DNA of 64,000 bases from Strigamia acuminata (taxonomy: Eukaryota > Arthropoda > Chilopoda > Geophilomorpha > Linotaeniidae): positions 11,248,427 through 11,312,426 of the forward strand of contig OX442315.1 of the NCBI GenBank assembly GCA_949358305.1, read 5' to 3'. The notes beneath the pieces are model-generated. The model made no database searches. It saw nothing but the letters and a program-made list of their open reading frames with translations, and was not told the DNA's origin. A program made the position numbers and the translations under genes. Of the stretch, positions 12,724 through 22,714 are shown piece by piece (the first letter of the stretch is position 1; every line of letters starts with the position of its first letter).

Positions 12724-14082
12724 TTGTTCGAAGCTTTTATTTATCATTCTCACTTGACAACTACAGTCGACATGCCACGACGGAAGTCAGCATCGAGTCT
12801 AGGCGAATTGTGTTTAATAATGGCGACCGCTCGATTGAACGAAATGCAAGACCAACTTGAAAATCAACTGCCAGTGCTTATCAATAAGATATTAGACAGG
12901 CTGTGTTTAAAATATGAACGTACGAATCCACTTTTGCCTTCAAACATTTTCGTTTATTCGGGCACCAGGTCGCTGCAAAATGTGAACACGTTTGATCTGC
13001 CTGTGACTATTCTTTGCGATCAAATAGGCCTAGTTTGTACAAATCTCGTGGATTTAAGCTTGGCTAAAAATAACGGAGATCCAGAAATTACGAATGCATC
13101 CATAGTGAAACTGGTGCAAAGTTTACCGAAACTTCAACGTCTAGATCTTAACTACAGACACGAATGCACGAATGATGTTCCCGCCGCAATCGCACGGAAT
13201 TGCCGACAGATGACGCATCTCTCCTTTCGCAATTGCCACCAACTTACTGACGTTGGATTACGGTCATTAAGCGCTTGCCTTAAGCTGGAGTTTTTGGATA
13301 TCAGAGTACGTCGTGTGACAACTGAAACGTGTTTGTTCCTTCTCGACCAACTGCCCGTTTTAAAATCGTTTGAACAAAATAAGTGGCACGAAGTGTTTTC
13401 TGAATTGGCAAAACTGTCGAATACGAACCAAACATTGCGCACTTATTCCATCGAATCTATTTCAATGAATGTCGATAATGTCTCCACCTTGACGTTTTTT
13501 CCAAATTTAAAATACTTAGAACGACTGTATGCTAGCGACGCTACTCTGGATTTTAATAATTCATTGTGGCCTCAAAGATTGATCCAACTCGAGCTGTTTA
13601 GGGTTACGGGAGTTAATATTCGACTTCTTAATCGCGCTATGCCAATGTTACAGGATTTGTCATTAATTGGTTGTACATTTTACGATGAAATCAACGATAT
13701 TATTAATGCTCCGTTGAAAAACTTAAGCGCATTATTTTTAAACTGTGGAGACTCTCTCGTTACTAAACAACAATTGAAAACGTTATTAGGTCGATGTAGA
13801 AGTTTGGACAAACTTTCCATTACTTGTTGTGACGTACTTTCGGACGATTTGTTTTCGGAGCTTGTTGAATCGAATGCGCTTCAAAATCTGAAAAAATTAC
13901 ACATTGTACGATGCCACTTAATAACGTGCAGTTTGATAATAAAATTGTTGCGACTGCGAAATCAAATGAGTACGTTATTCGTCTGTGATTGTATTAATCT
14001 TGACGATTCAGCTCGTGATAAAATTAACGGTTATATCAAAAGAAAAAATCTGGATGTGAAGGCAACACTGATCGTCGTGTGA
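12724..14082 (+). CDS. Leucine-rich-repeat protein with VHL-box (ZYG11/ZER1-like), copy 1
   Basis: Single-exon ORF of 452 residues; the functional start may be Met17 (12772). Residues 25-34 (SLGELCLIMA) fit the BC-box pattern that binds Elongin C. Residues 49-57 (LPVLINKIL) fit the Cul2-box pattern. Together these form the VHL-box of Cullin-2 ubiquitin-ligase substrate receptors. From about residue 100 to 440 there are leucine-rich repeats of the cysteine-containing type (for example LTHLSFRNC-like and LTDVGLRSL units), the likely substrate-binding part. It lacks the C-terminal ARM-like region of full ZYG11/ZER1, so it is LRR-only. An inverted near-copy lies at 15114-16472. A ubiquitin-ligase adaptor role is inferred from motifs. 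Confidence 0.75.
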   Translation: MFEAFIYHSHLTTTVDMPRRKSASSLGELCLIMATARLNEMQDQLENQLPVLINKILDRLCLKYERTNPLLPSNIFVYSGTRSLQNVNTFDLPVTILCDQIGLVCTNLVDLSLAKNNGDPEITNASIVKLVQSLPKLQRLDLNYRHECTNDVPAAIARNCRQMTHLSFRNCHQLTDVGLRSLSACLKLEFLDIRVRRVTTETCLFLLDQLPVLKSFEQNKWHEVFSELAKLSNTNQTLRTYSIESISMNVDNVSTLTFFPNLKYLERLYASDATLDFNNSLWPQRLIQLELFRVTGVNIRLLNRAMPMLQDLSLIGCTFYDEINDIINAPLKNLSALFLNCGDSLVTKQQLKTLLGRCRSLDKLSITCCDVLSDDLFSELVESNALQNLKKLHIVRCHLITCSLIIKLLRLRNQMSTLFVCDCINLDDSARDKINGYIKRKNLDVKATLIVV

Positions 14083-14540
14083 GTACGAGAGAAGCTGAAG
14101 ACCGCCATTGCGTAGTTGTTACGCGCCATTTTGTTTCAGCGAATTTCGGCGAAATTTGTCCCGGCAAGTTCGTCTCGCCATATTTGGTGTACGTGACAAA
14201 CTCCGTTTGTTACGCGCCAAAATAAACCTTTGTTTGACGAGAGCATTGTCGCTCTCGTTGTTTTTCTCCTTTCATCCTTCTCCTATAATTCTGCTTCATA
14301 ATTATTAGTATTATTATTAGTATTATCATTATCTTTGTAAATTCACCGAATAAAGTTACTGTTTTATTTTTACTCAATTCAAACCGTAGTTTTCCTTTCA
14401 TAAAAAATACCCCTAGACACCATTTTACAGGCAGCCGAGTATAAGGCCTATAAACGGCATCTCAATTGCGTGATATTCACGGACCAGGTAAGTATTTCGT
14501 GAATAAATACCCGGAGTCGCAACAATTTAAAACCCCTAGA

Positions 14541-14850
14541 CCAGGGGTTCTCAAACTTTTTAGCATCGTGACCCATTTTTAAGCAAGACGATCTTCCGCG
14601 CCTCACTTCATTTACCAGTGCATTAAATTTTTCAATAATGCACGAATAATGAACTACTAAAAAGAAAAAAAGAAAGAAAAAAAAAGAAATTTTGCATATA
14701 ATTTTACATAAGTTTGCACTATTCTAAGGAGGGGGGGGGGGGTGCGTCATGTCTACAAGTTAGGTAGATTGTTACAATTGTACCATTGCGCCCCACCAAA
14801 CATCAGTTCGCGCTCCACCAGCAAAAATGCTACTTTTGGGTCAACGAGTG
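14541..14850. mobile_element. Probable hAT-derived fragment
   Basis: Begins CAGGGGTTCTCAAACTTTTT, a start typical of hAT non-autonomous elements, followed by GCATCGTGACCCA and later GCGCCCCACC words. I found no matching right end or 8-bp duplication, so it is probably truncated; the right boundary given is arbitrary. It lies in the spacer between the two LRR genes. That spacer also has AATAAA signals at about 14220 and 14350, which could serve copy 1. Confidence 0.45.
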
Positions 14851-15113
14851 AAATTTTTGGGTTAAAAACTTGCAATTTTTGTCAAAATGTAATGTAATTT
14901 CCATTTCCAAAATGCAATTTTTACCTAAAATATTCAATCCTCACTTAAAAGTATAATAGTTACCTGAAAAAATTAATTATACAAGCATATAGTGTAAATT
15001 ACAGTATCTGTATTTATCTCAAAAATTTCAAATTGTAAATATGAAATATCAGGTTGCTATTACGTCAAAAGGTCTGATATTACATCTAACAAAACAAATG
15101 TGCACTTTGTAAT

Positions 15114-16472
15114 CTAGTAAGTCAGTGTCGTCTGCACATCCAAGTTATTACTTTTGATATAACCGTTAATTTCATCACGAGCTGAACCGTCAAGATTAAC
15201 ACAATCACAGAAAAATAACGTCCTCATTTGATTTCGCAATCCCAACAATTTCATGATCAAACTGCACGTTATAAACTTGCATTGCACAAATTTCAACACT
15301 TTCAGATCTTGAAGCGCATTCGATTCAACAAGCTCCGAAAACAAACCGTCCGAAAGTACGTCACAACGAGCAATGAAAAATTCGTCTAAACTTCTACATC
15401 GTCCCAATAACGCTTTCAATTGTTCTTCAGTAACGAGAGAATCTCCACAGTTTAAAAATAGTGTGCGTAGCATTTTCAACGGAGCATTCATAATATCGTT
15501 AATTTCATCGTAAAATGTACAATAAATTAACGATAAATCCTCTAACATTGGCATAGCGCGATTAATAAGTCGAATATTAACTCCCGTAACCCAAACCAGC
15601 TCGAGTTTGATCAATCTTCGAGGCCATGCTGAACTATTAAAATCCAGACTAGCGCCGCTAACATACACTCGTTCTAAGTATTTTAAATTTGGAAAAAACG
15701 CCAATCTGGAGACATCTTCCACACTGTTTACTGAAATAGACTCGATGGAATAAGTCCGCCATGTTTGGTTCGTATTCGACAGTTTTGCCAATTCAGAAAA
15801 CACTTCGTGCCACTTATTTTGTTCAAACGATTTTAAAACGGGCAGTTGGTCGAGAAAGAACAAACAGGTTTCAGTTGTCACACGACGTACTCTGATATCC
15901 AAAAACTCCAGCTTAAGGCAAGCGCTTAACGACCGTAGTCCAACGTCAGTAAGTTGGTGGCAATTGCGAAAGGAGAGATGCGTCATCTGTCGGCAATTCC
16001 GTGCGATTGCGGCGGGAACATCATTCGTGCATTCGTGTCTATAGTTAAGATCTAGACGTTGAAGTTTCTGTAAACTTTGCACCAGTTTCACTATGGATGC
16101 ATTCGTGATTTCTGGATCTCCGTTATTTTTGGCCAAGCTTAAATCCACGAGGTTTGTACAAACTAGGCCTATTTGATCGCAAAGAATAGTCGCAGGCAGA
16201 TCAAATGTATTCACATTTTGCAGCGACCTGGTGCCGGAATACACGAAAATGTTTGAAGGCAAAGGTGGATTCGTACGTTCATATTTTAAACACAGCCTGT
16301 CTAATATCTTATTGATGAGCACTGGCGGTTGATTTTCAAGTTGGTCTTGCATTTCTTTCAATCGAGCGGTCGCCATTATTAAACACAATTCGCCTAGACT
16401 CGATGCTGACTTCCGGCGTGGCATGTCGACTGTAGTGGTCAGGTGAGAATGATAAATAAAAGTTTCGAACAA
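15114..16472 (-). CDS. Leucine-rich-repeat protein with VHL-box (ZYG11/ZER1-like), copy 2
   Basis: Inverted near-copy of the gene at 12724-14082, also 452 residues and single-exon; Met17 lies at 16424. DNA similarity runs from just upstream of the ORF (about 12670 versus 16530) to the stop codon and then ends. The first ~240 residues differ at only about nine positions, while the last ~205 differ at about fifty, mostly by amino-acid-changing substitutions. The BC-box (SLGELCLIMA) is intact. The Cul2-box reads PPVLINKIL, with Leu49 replaced by Pro. Predicted Cullin-2 substrate receptor; the altered Cul2-box could weaken cullin binding. Confidence 0.73.
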   Translation of the reverse strand: MFETFIYHSHLTTTVDMPRRKSASSLGELCLIMATARLKEMQDQLENQPPVLINKILDRLCLKYERTNPPLPSNIFVYSGTRSLQNVNTFDLPATILCDQIGLVCTNLVDLSLAKNNGDPEITNASIVKLVQSLQKLQRLDLNYRHECTNDVPAAIARNCRQMTHLSFRNCHQLTDVGLRSLSACLKLEFLDIRVRRVTTETCLFFLDQLPVLKSFEQNKWHEVFSELAKLSNTNQTWRTYSIESISVNSVEDVSRLAFFPNLKYLERVYVSGASLDFNSSAWPRRLIKLELVWVTGVNIRLINRAMPMLEDLSLIYCTFYDEINDIMNAPLKMLRTLFLNCGDSLVTEEQLKALLGRCRSLDEFFIARCDVLSDGLFSELVESNALQDLKVLKFVQCKFITCSLIMKLLGLRNQMRTLFFCDCVNLDGSARDEINGYIKSNNLDVQTTLTY

Positions 16473-17072
16473 ATTTCTTTATGTTGGGCGAAACGTACGG
16501 CGTGTCATAACGTTACATGAACGTTTAGGAACCGGCAGAAATGATTCTGGCGGAAATGAACCCAGCCCGCATGTGTAATGTCCTGAATTTCGAATGAATT
16601 AATGAAAATTGTTTTACTAGTACTGTTTAATTTTTTTAAAATAGTGAAATTACATCAATACAATTTGTATATCGTATAATTACATGCTACATTACAAAGT
16701 ATTGGATTCAATGCCAAAGTAATTACACAATGTTAAATAATTAATATTATTTCATTGCTTAGAACTGTATATGTTTGTGGGATTTACTGACAGCGGAATT
16801 ATAGAGTGCAATACGTAATTGAAATTATTTTGGAAATATCGGTCATAAGTAAAAAGACACCGGTACTTGCCCACGAAATAATTGTAGATGGACCTGCTTT
16901 CCAATCTGAGTGTTAATGGGGAAAAATTTTAGCTTTAATTTTAAGAAGATTTATCAATTAAAGCGAATGGTGGCTTTAAATAAATCACAATATATTTTAT
17001 TTATTATTTATATTTATATATTTTCTATCACTTGCAGATTTAACATCGTCAAGATAAAACGCCACTCCTTAA

Positions 17073-17476
17073 CCTTCCCATAGCCATGGTGTTTACTACA
17101 CATGTGCAGCCATGGTCGGTCATTTCTGACTTCTTTTAAAAAATCCTTCTGCACATGTGCACAATCACATTTTTCCTGGTGCAATCACATTTTTCCTGGT
17201 AAAAGCACATGTTTTAGGACTAATTTTAATCCGCCACCTAGTGCAAACAGATGGCAAAGTGGTGTACGGCGCTCCCATTAAGGGTGTTTTGTGTTATAAA
17301 TATTAAATTATCTTAATAATAATTGAAAAACTATTCGTATTTCGACATTATAAAATAAGGAAAAAAGGTTTTTGAGGAATAAAAGTTAACCTCATTAATT
17401 CATTTTCAGGAAAAAAAGAATTACAGTGATTTTTTCACTTCTGTAATTTTTTTAACCCACCATGGCTATGGGAAGG
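17073..17476. mobile_element. piggyBac-type MITE with TTAA target duplication
   Basis: 404 bp with perfect terminal repeats CCTTCCCATAGCCATGGTG at left and the complement at right, directly flanked by TTAA (17069-17072 and 17477-17480). TTAA duplication is the signature of piggyBac insertion. The interior has direct repeats of ATCACATTTTTCCTGGT and several ACATGTGC words. No transposase. Confidence 0.88.
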
Positions 17477-17563
17477 TTAATAGAATACATTTACACCTTT
17501 TAAAAATACCATCAAAGAGTAAATTTACACTCCAGGGTGTATCGTGACACTTGTGAAGTTATA

Positions 17564-17944
17564 CAGGGTGTTTCGGAATTCATGTTGCTCAGAAATAAGA
17601 GGTATAGAAGGGGACCAGGAGATCACGTTTCCACTAATCAAAGATTCCAAAAAAAATTTCCCACTTAGTTACAGCCCCAAAAACAATGTAAGATTTCAAA
17701 TATCGCGGGTCACGCATATCGCCCACGGTTGCCAGGTTAAAGCACAATTCTCAAATAAAAACACACAAACTGATCATTTTAATGTTAAAGAATCACAAAA
17801 AAAAAAAAAAAATCAGGGAAAACTAGAACAAATCATTTATGTAAAACAATTTTTTTTTTGGAATTTTTGATTAGTGGAAACGTGATCTCCTGGTCCCCCT
17901 TTATACCCACTATTTCAGTGTAACATGAATTCTAAAACACCCTG
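17564..17944. mobile_element. Long inverted-repeat (foldback) element, CAGGGTGTTT ends
   Basis: Left arm begins CAGGGTGTTTCGGAATTCAT; the right arm ends with its near-complement at 17944. The similarity covers most of each arm, including GGACCAGGAGATCACGTTTC and TGATTAGT, so the element should fold into a long hairpin. The central part is A-rich with two poly-A/T runs. The ORF across it is an accident of the inverted repeat. No convincing target duplication. Confidence 0.75.
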
Positions 17945-18005
17945 ATGCTTAAATGTGTATAATTTACAATAGAGACAAGTGCTTCACTCATATAAAAGTG
18001 TATTC

Positions 18006-18825
18006 TGTCGCGTCCTACTTGGTATAGGTTTAAATAGCGCTAACGTGTAATACTTTACCTGTGATCAATTATGTAAATACCCAAATGAATACCAAATGTA
18101 TGTAAATAAACAGGTAATTTATTCACTAGGCTTTATGCCTTTAAAATACACTCAGTAATAATTCTAGAGTCGACGTGGTCAGCGTCGAACAAAGGATTTC
18201 TCAAGATGGCGTCGTCGATTCCGCGTGGTCGGCGGAACAAAGGCGGCGTCTCGAGTTGTCGTCAATTCGTCACGGATTCGTCTTCACGGACGCGGTGGAA
18301 TGCTCTTTCGAGTCTTCTATCCGTGCCTGTTGTCTAGGGTTTGTTTAGCGTCGCAGAGGCCTCGTCTAGGAACTTTGGGGTTCCCTACAAAGCACTCGGA
18401 CACTTACTTCGGCGAATAATCGTCTGGGCGATTATTCTGGGTGATTTCACAAGGGCTATTCTCGTGCTTTCGCAGGAATAGCTCGCAAGTGACTTCGTGA
18501 GAGTTACAGTTTGCACTTTACTCAGCGATCCTCGATCAATCCTAACTTGTAGTTGAAGTTGGCCTGACGGTGAGGTAGTTGCTGTGTTCTTGGTGTCGTT
18601 TGTGTAAGTTCTGACTTTAGGCGGGAAACACAGCCTTTTATGCAGTGGGGTGAAGGGCCGGCGATCAACCAATGGGGGCTGACCATCAGCCGCTTCCTCC
18701 CCCTCGGGGCACACACCTGCCATGGGGAGGTGGAGCCAACTCGGGGGGGAACGACTCTTCAATCACAGTGACTCAGAGGACAAGCATCCGCCCTGGGGGG
18801 ACACTTATCCAACTGGGTCACCACA
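18006..18825 (-). repeat. Element I 3' LTR
   Basis: 820 bp, matched by 30053-30871. On the plus strand it runs TGTCGCGTCCTACTTGG to GGGTCACCACA. It carries AATAAA on the minus strand at about 18120, a candidate polyadenylation signal. The purine-rich GGAGGAGGGACG next to it (18826-18837, minus strand) is the probable polypurine tract. Confidence 0.93.
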
Positions 18826-18869
18826 CGTCCCTCCTCCAGCTTCGATCTCGGATCGGAGCGATCTCAATT

Positions 18870-21800
18870 TTATCGCTCTCCTCTGCGAAGAGCCGGCAGC
18901 ACTCCTCTGCATGGGCGGAGGATCACTGGTGGCACTGCCGGGGGCGGCGGTGGTAAATCCGGGGGCAGAGAGGTTGTCAGATCCGCAGGATTCTGTCGCT
19001 CGTTGATGAAGTACTGCGGGTGACCGCCGACCGGCTCGCCAATCAGTCCCGTACGTTCGTGGATCCAAATCCGGGTGGATGCCGGGAATCGGTCGGGAAC
19101 GAGCCGGATCCTTCGCGACTCGGCGCTCGATCCGGGTTTCCGGTGGGCTCGCAAGATTCGGCGATGGAAGACGGCGTCCATGGTAGATCGGGCCTCTCTG
19201 TTCAGCCATTTGAGGACCGACTCGCCGTGATCATCGGAGTCAATGATGCGTTGTCGCGTGAACTCCGACATCTGAAGGAAGGGGTATTCCACTCCCAGCC
19301 TCAAATAAAGCTGCGCTGCTGGGGGCGGCGGAGGCGATGGAGGAAGTGGAATCTCCATTGGACTCTCCAACGGTGGCGTAGCCGGCTCTGTTGTAAGAGC
19401 GGCCAGCTCTGCCGCTGGTGGCGAAGGAGAGGGCAGCGGAGGAGTTCGCGGTCCTCGGTTGGAGCGCTTCGGAATCAATTTGGGTCGATTCGCATACCGC
19501 TTCTCCTTTGGGAATACCGGCTTTGGGGTCGGTACGTATGGTTGGACCGCCGCCTCTGGGGGGGCGGTCTCGATGGCCTGTGGGAGGCTCGCTGTCGTTC
19601 CCGGTATCTCCGGAGCCTCCCGAATTGTTCGCAACAAGGAAGGGTGGACTCCGGGGTTCCGGTAGCGGAATGCCAACGAACGCATCTTCGAAAACTGCAG
19701 GCCTGGGTTCTCCGTATTCCTGGCCAGGTCGAAGCGCAGCGAGGCGGGCTCAGGAGTCCATCCGGCCCATACCTGGTACAACGCCCGAGGAAGGTGAACT
19801 CCCTCACGGTCGACGATTGTCCAGGCCGCCATAGCCTGCCGACTGTCCAAGAAGACGCCCAGGGACAGCAGCTGGGCCATGACGTTCGTCACTGCCAAAT
19901 TCAAACTGCTCCGATGGCAGGGGTGAGCGCGGTCCGGATTGCCACTGAATTGTTGTGACAGCGTCCGCATCTGTTCGATCGCCCAATTGATGTGGTGGGT
20001 TTGGGCGGCGTCGGCCTGTCGTATGGCCAACTCGGCAATCGCGGGGTTCTCGTATTCGGCCAGATATTCTTGTAGCTCGCTGAGTGGGGGATAGGCCGCT
20101 TCACGCCGGCATCGAGCGTCCATCTCTCGCTGGGCGTACCATCCGGCGTTGCGATAAGGTCGACACACTCGTGGCGTTGGGGGTGACGGTGGACGGCCCA
20201 GCCCGGGTAGATTATCGTATCTGACCCGCTTCGGAGCTGGATCCCCCACCGGAATCATCCGGGGAGGGGTCCAAGCGGTCACGGCTGGGTTTGTACCCTC
20301 GAGGAGTGGCGGCCATCGCGATTGCACTTGTGGGGGCACAAGCGCGGTGGGCACAGCCGGTGTTGAGCCCGACGGCCGGTTGGCCGCGTATCCTCGGAAG
20401 GCGTTCTTCAATGCTACGGCCAGATCCTGTTTTGTAACCGGCCCATCTTTGTCCGACTCATCTGGGGACATTTGCTCTTCCGTCAACTCTCCCAAATCAA
20501 TCTCTGCTTGGCGCCTGGACGGTCCAGCCGTGGGTCCGAGACTCTGGGGTTCGGACCGTTTCGCGGCGGCCATCTCTCGCTCCTTCTCTAATCCCTTAGC
20601 TATCAGGGATTGTGCTCGCAACTTCTGACGTACTTTGCGCTTTCGATTCCTCCGGGTGCTGGCTGCGACGGATCTTCGTTGGGCCGTCCTCTGGGGGACG
20701 TCCGTCGGAGAATTCGGTCTCTGGTGTGATGAGACGGTTCGTCGCGACGAGGATTGATCTGACGACTGTGTGGTAATCGCCATGAACAACGAGGATCTTT
20801 TCTTTCCTCGATCTTGGTGTGTCTCGGTCCTCGCAGCCCAGTGGGCGGAAGATTCGACTGTTCGCTCAGCCCGCGCGTCGTCTGGCGAGGCAGGCTCGAG
20901 CGTTACTACTCGGCGACACTCCGAGCGCACGACAACTCGAGTTCGGGAACTGGAGCTGCTCGAGCGGCTGCGGTAGTCGCGGCTCGTTGACGGGCCGGCC
21001 TCTATTGGGGAGACGGCCTGTCTTCTTCGTGCGGGTCCGCGTGGGGCGGACTCCGCCGGACGCTTCGATCTTCTGTGATGGCGGCGACTTCCCAGGATAC
21101 CAGCGTGGTATAACTGCCACATCTCAGACTGCGTGGCCGTAAAATTCGCCGGCGGTATCCATCTGGGTGTCAGATGATCTTCTTCGATGTCGCGAAGCCA
21201 TCTACGGATTTCTTCGGGGGAGAAACCGTTTCTCTCGAGAACTCGGGTTACTCCGTGAGTCTCGGTGCGCTTTAAGCGTTTGATCTCGTCGTCCACTATT
21301 CTCTGGCGGGCTGCCAAGGTCGGGGCCTCGCTCCACCTATGGGAGGTGTGCAGCTCGGCCACCGTGCCTGGGTAAGCCTCTTCCAGGTACCCGGAGTAAA
21401 CGGGGCTCGGCGGATCCGCATCGGGTGGGATCCGCGGCCCCACTCGCTCCCTCATCTCCTTCGTCATGCACTCGACCAGCGTTTTTGATCGCTCGAATTT
21501 TTCCTCGAGGGTCCTGGAATACATCAATCGGATTTTCCAGGCGCTGGTCTCTGCAGGATAGGCCTGCCGCAGGTAAATCGGCAGGGCTCCGCGAAAGATG
21601 TTGTTGGCGGTTGACGCCGTCGGAGGCAGGGCGTCCCACGATTCTAGCGGGTCGACCTGAATAATTTTAGATCACAAGATTAATATAATAAATCCCAGTT
21701 AACGATGGGGATCAGAAATATGCTCAAGATCGACGGTGGCAGCAACTCCTTTCTTTTGTTGCGGCCGTCGGTCTTATTTTCTTGTTTCGCAGTTCTGCGA

Positions 21801-22334
21801 TGATCTCCGCCGTCGTAGCGCTGATCCAACACTACTTTTGAACTCAGGTGATCCGCTTTTTTGGAAGGGGTCGCAGGCAAAACCGATCGTTAAATTTTAA
21901 TTTCTTACGTTAAACTTTTTTATTTTAACTCTAATCGTATTTTAATTTATTACGATGTTTAAATTTAAAAGAAAGAAAACCTTTAGTTTTGGTTTTGGTT
22001 TGCCACGACGCCATTCCGCGAACACTTCCTTTGTTCTAGTTTTTTGGCGGCCTTGACTCCGAGGTGAATCTGGGTCCACTCTCGGGTTTTTAGCCAGCCT
22101 TAAATCAACAATAAAACAGAAAGAAATATATCAGTCACAAGTCACGCTCCAATCTGGGTTGGATGCAACAGATTCAAAGAATTATGTGATTTCTCTGGGG
22201 AAATCACACTAATTTACCTGCAACGGCGGTTGTTCGTCCCAATTCTCATCTTCTTCTGCATTTACGATTAGGCCGTCGCTCTCGTCTCTCGACGATGCGC
22301 TCGGCTCTAATCGTGGGTTGCGTCGATCGGCCAT
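18870..22334 (-). CDS. Element I third ORF (env position), predicted spliced, ~967 residues
   Basis: A large frame (21656-18870) lacks a good ATG. It becomes a coherent gene if joined to a small upstream exon, 22334-22218, which starts with ATG (MADRRNPRLEPSASS) and ends in a GT donor. The acceptor is a CAG at 21657-21659; the intron is phase 0. The product has an acidic N-terminus, an Arg/Ser-rich segment (RSRSSSSSSRTR) and long Pro-rich stretches near the C-terminus. I see no signal peptide, transmembrane segment or fusion-peptide pattern, so it does not look like an envelope glycoprotein. No family recognised. A splice-made subgenomic mRNA is inferred. It ends close to the 3' LTR. Confidence 0.6.
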
Positions 22335-22714
22335 TTCAATTTAGGAAAATGAAGTTTTGTTTGAGAGGTCTTTGTCTTTCTCTTTGGGGGAGAAGCAAAA
22401 ACACGTCTCGTCGTGTTAAAAACAGTCGGAAACTGGGCCTATCGACGCTGAGAATTGTGGGTCTCGAACGCGTCTCGTATTTTGCGAGATCCGCCGTGCT
22501 GGCAATGACGCTACGGGGTCGACCGCGTGGTTTCGTTGTCACGTGGTCGCCCGCTACGTCATAACTTCTCGTCTGTTAGTGGTGACTGCGACAATTCGTT
22601 GCGAAGTTTGGATTTAGCTAATTTTTCGCGTCTCAACATGTGCAGCAGCTCTCGTAAGTAAATCTTTTTATTTTACAAGGCCTCCGCTCCATGTTATCAC
22701 ATTTTCTTTTATTT

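Noticed and set aside
17544-17870. 108-codon ORF
   Set aside because: It lies across the arms of an inverted-repeat element and ends in a poly-A/T tract.
19020-21142. Plus-strand ORFs opposite the element I third gene (for example 19020-19958)
   Set aside because: They are GC-rich shadow frames of the minus-strand ORF and have no independent domains.
18870-21656. Calling the element I third ORF an envelope gene by position
   Set aside because: No signal peptide, transmembrane anchor, furin-like site or fusion peptide is visible.
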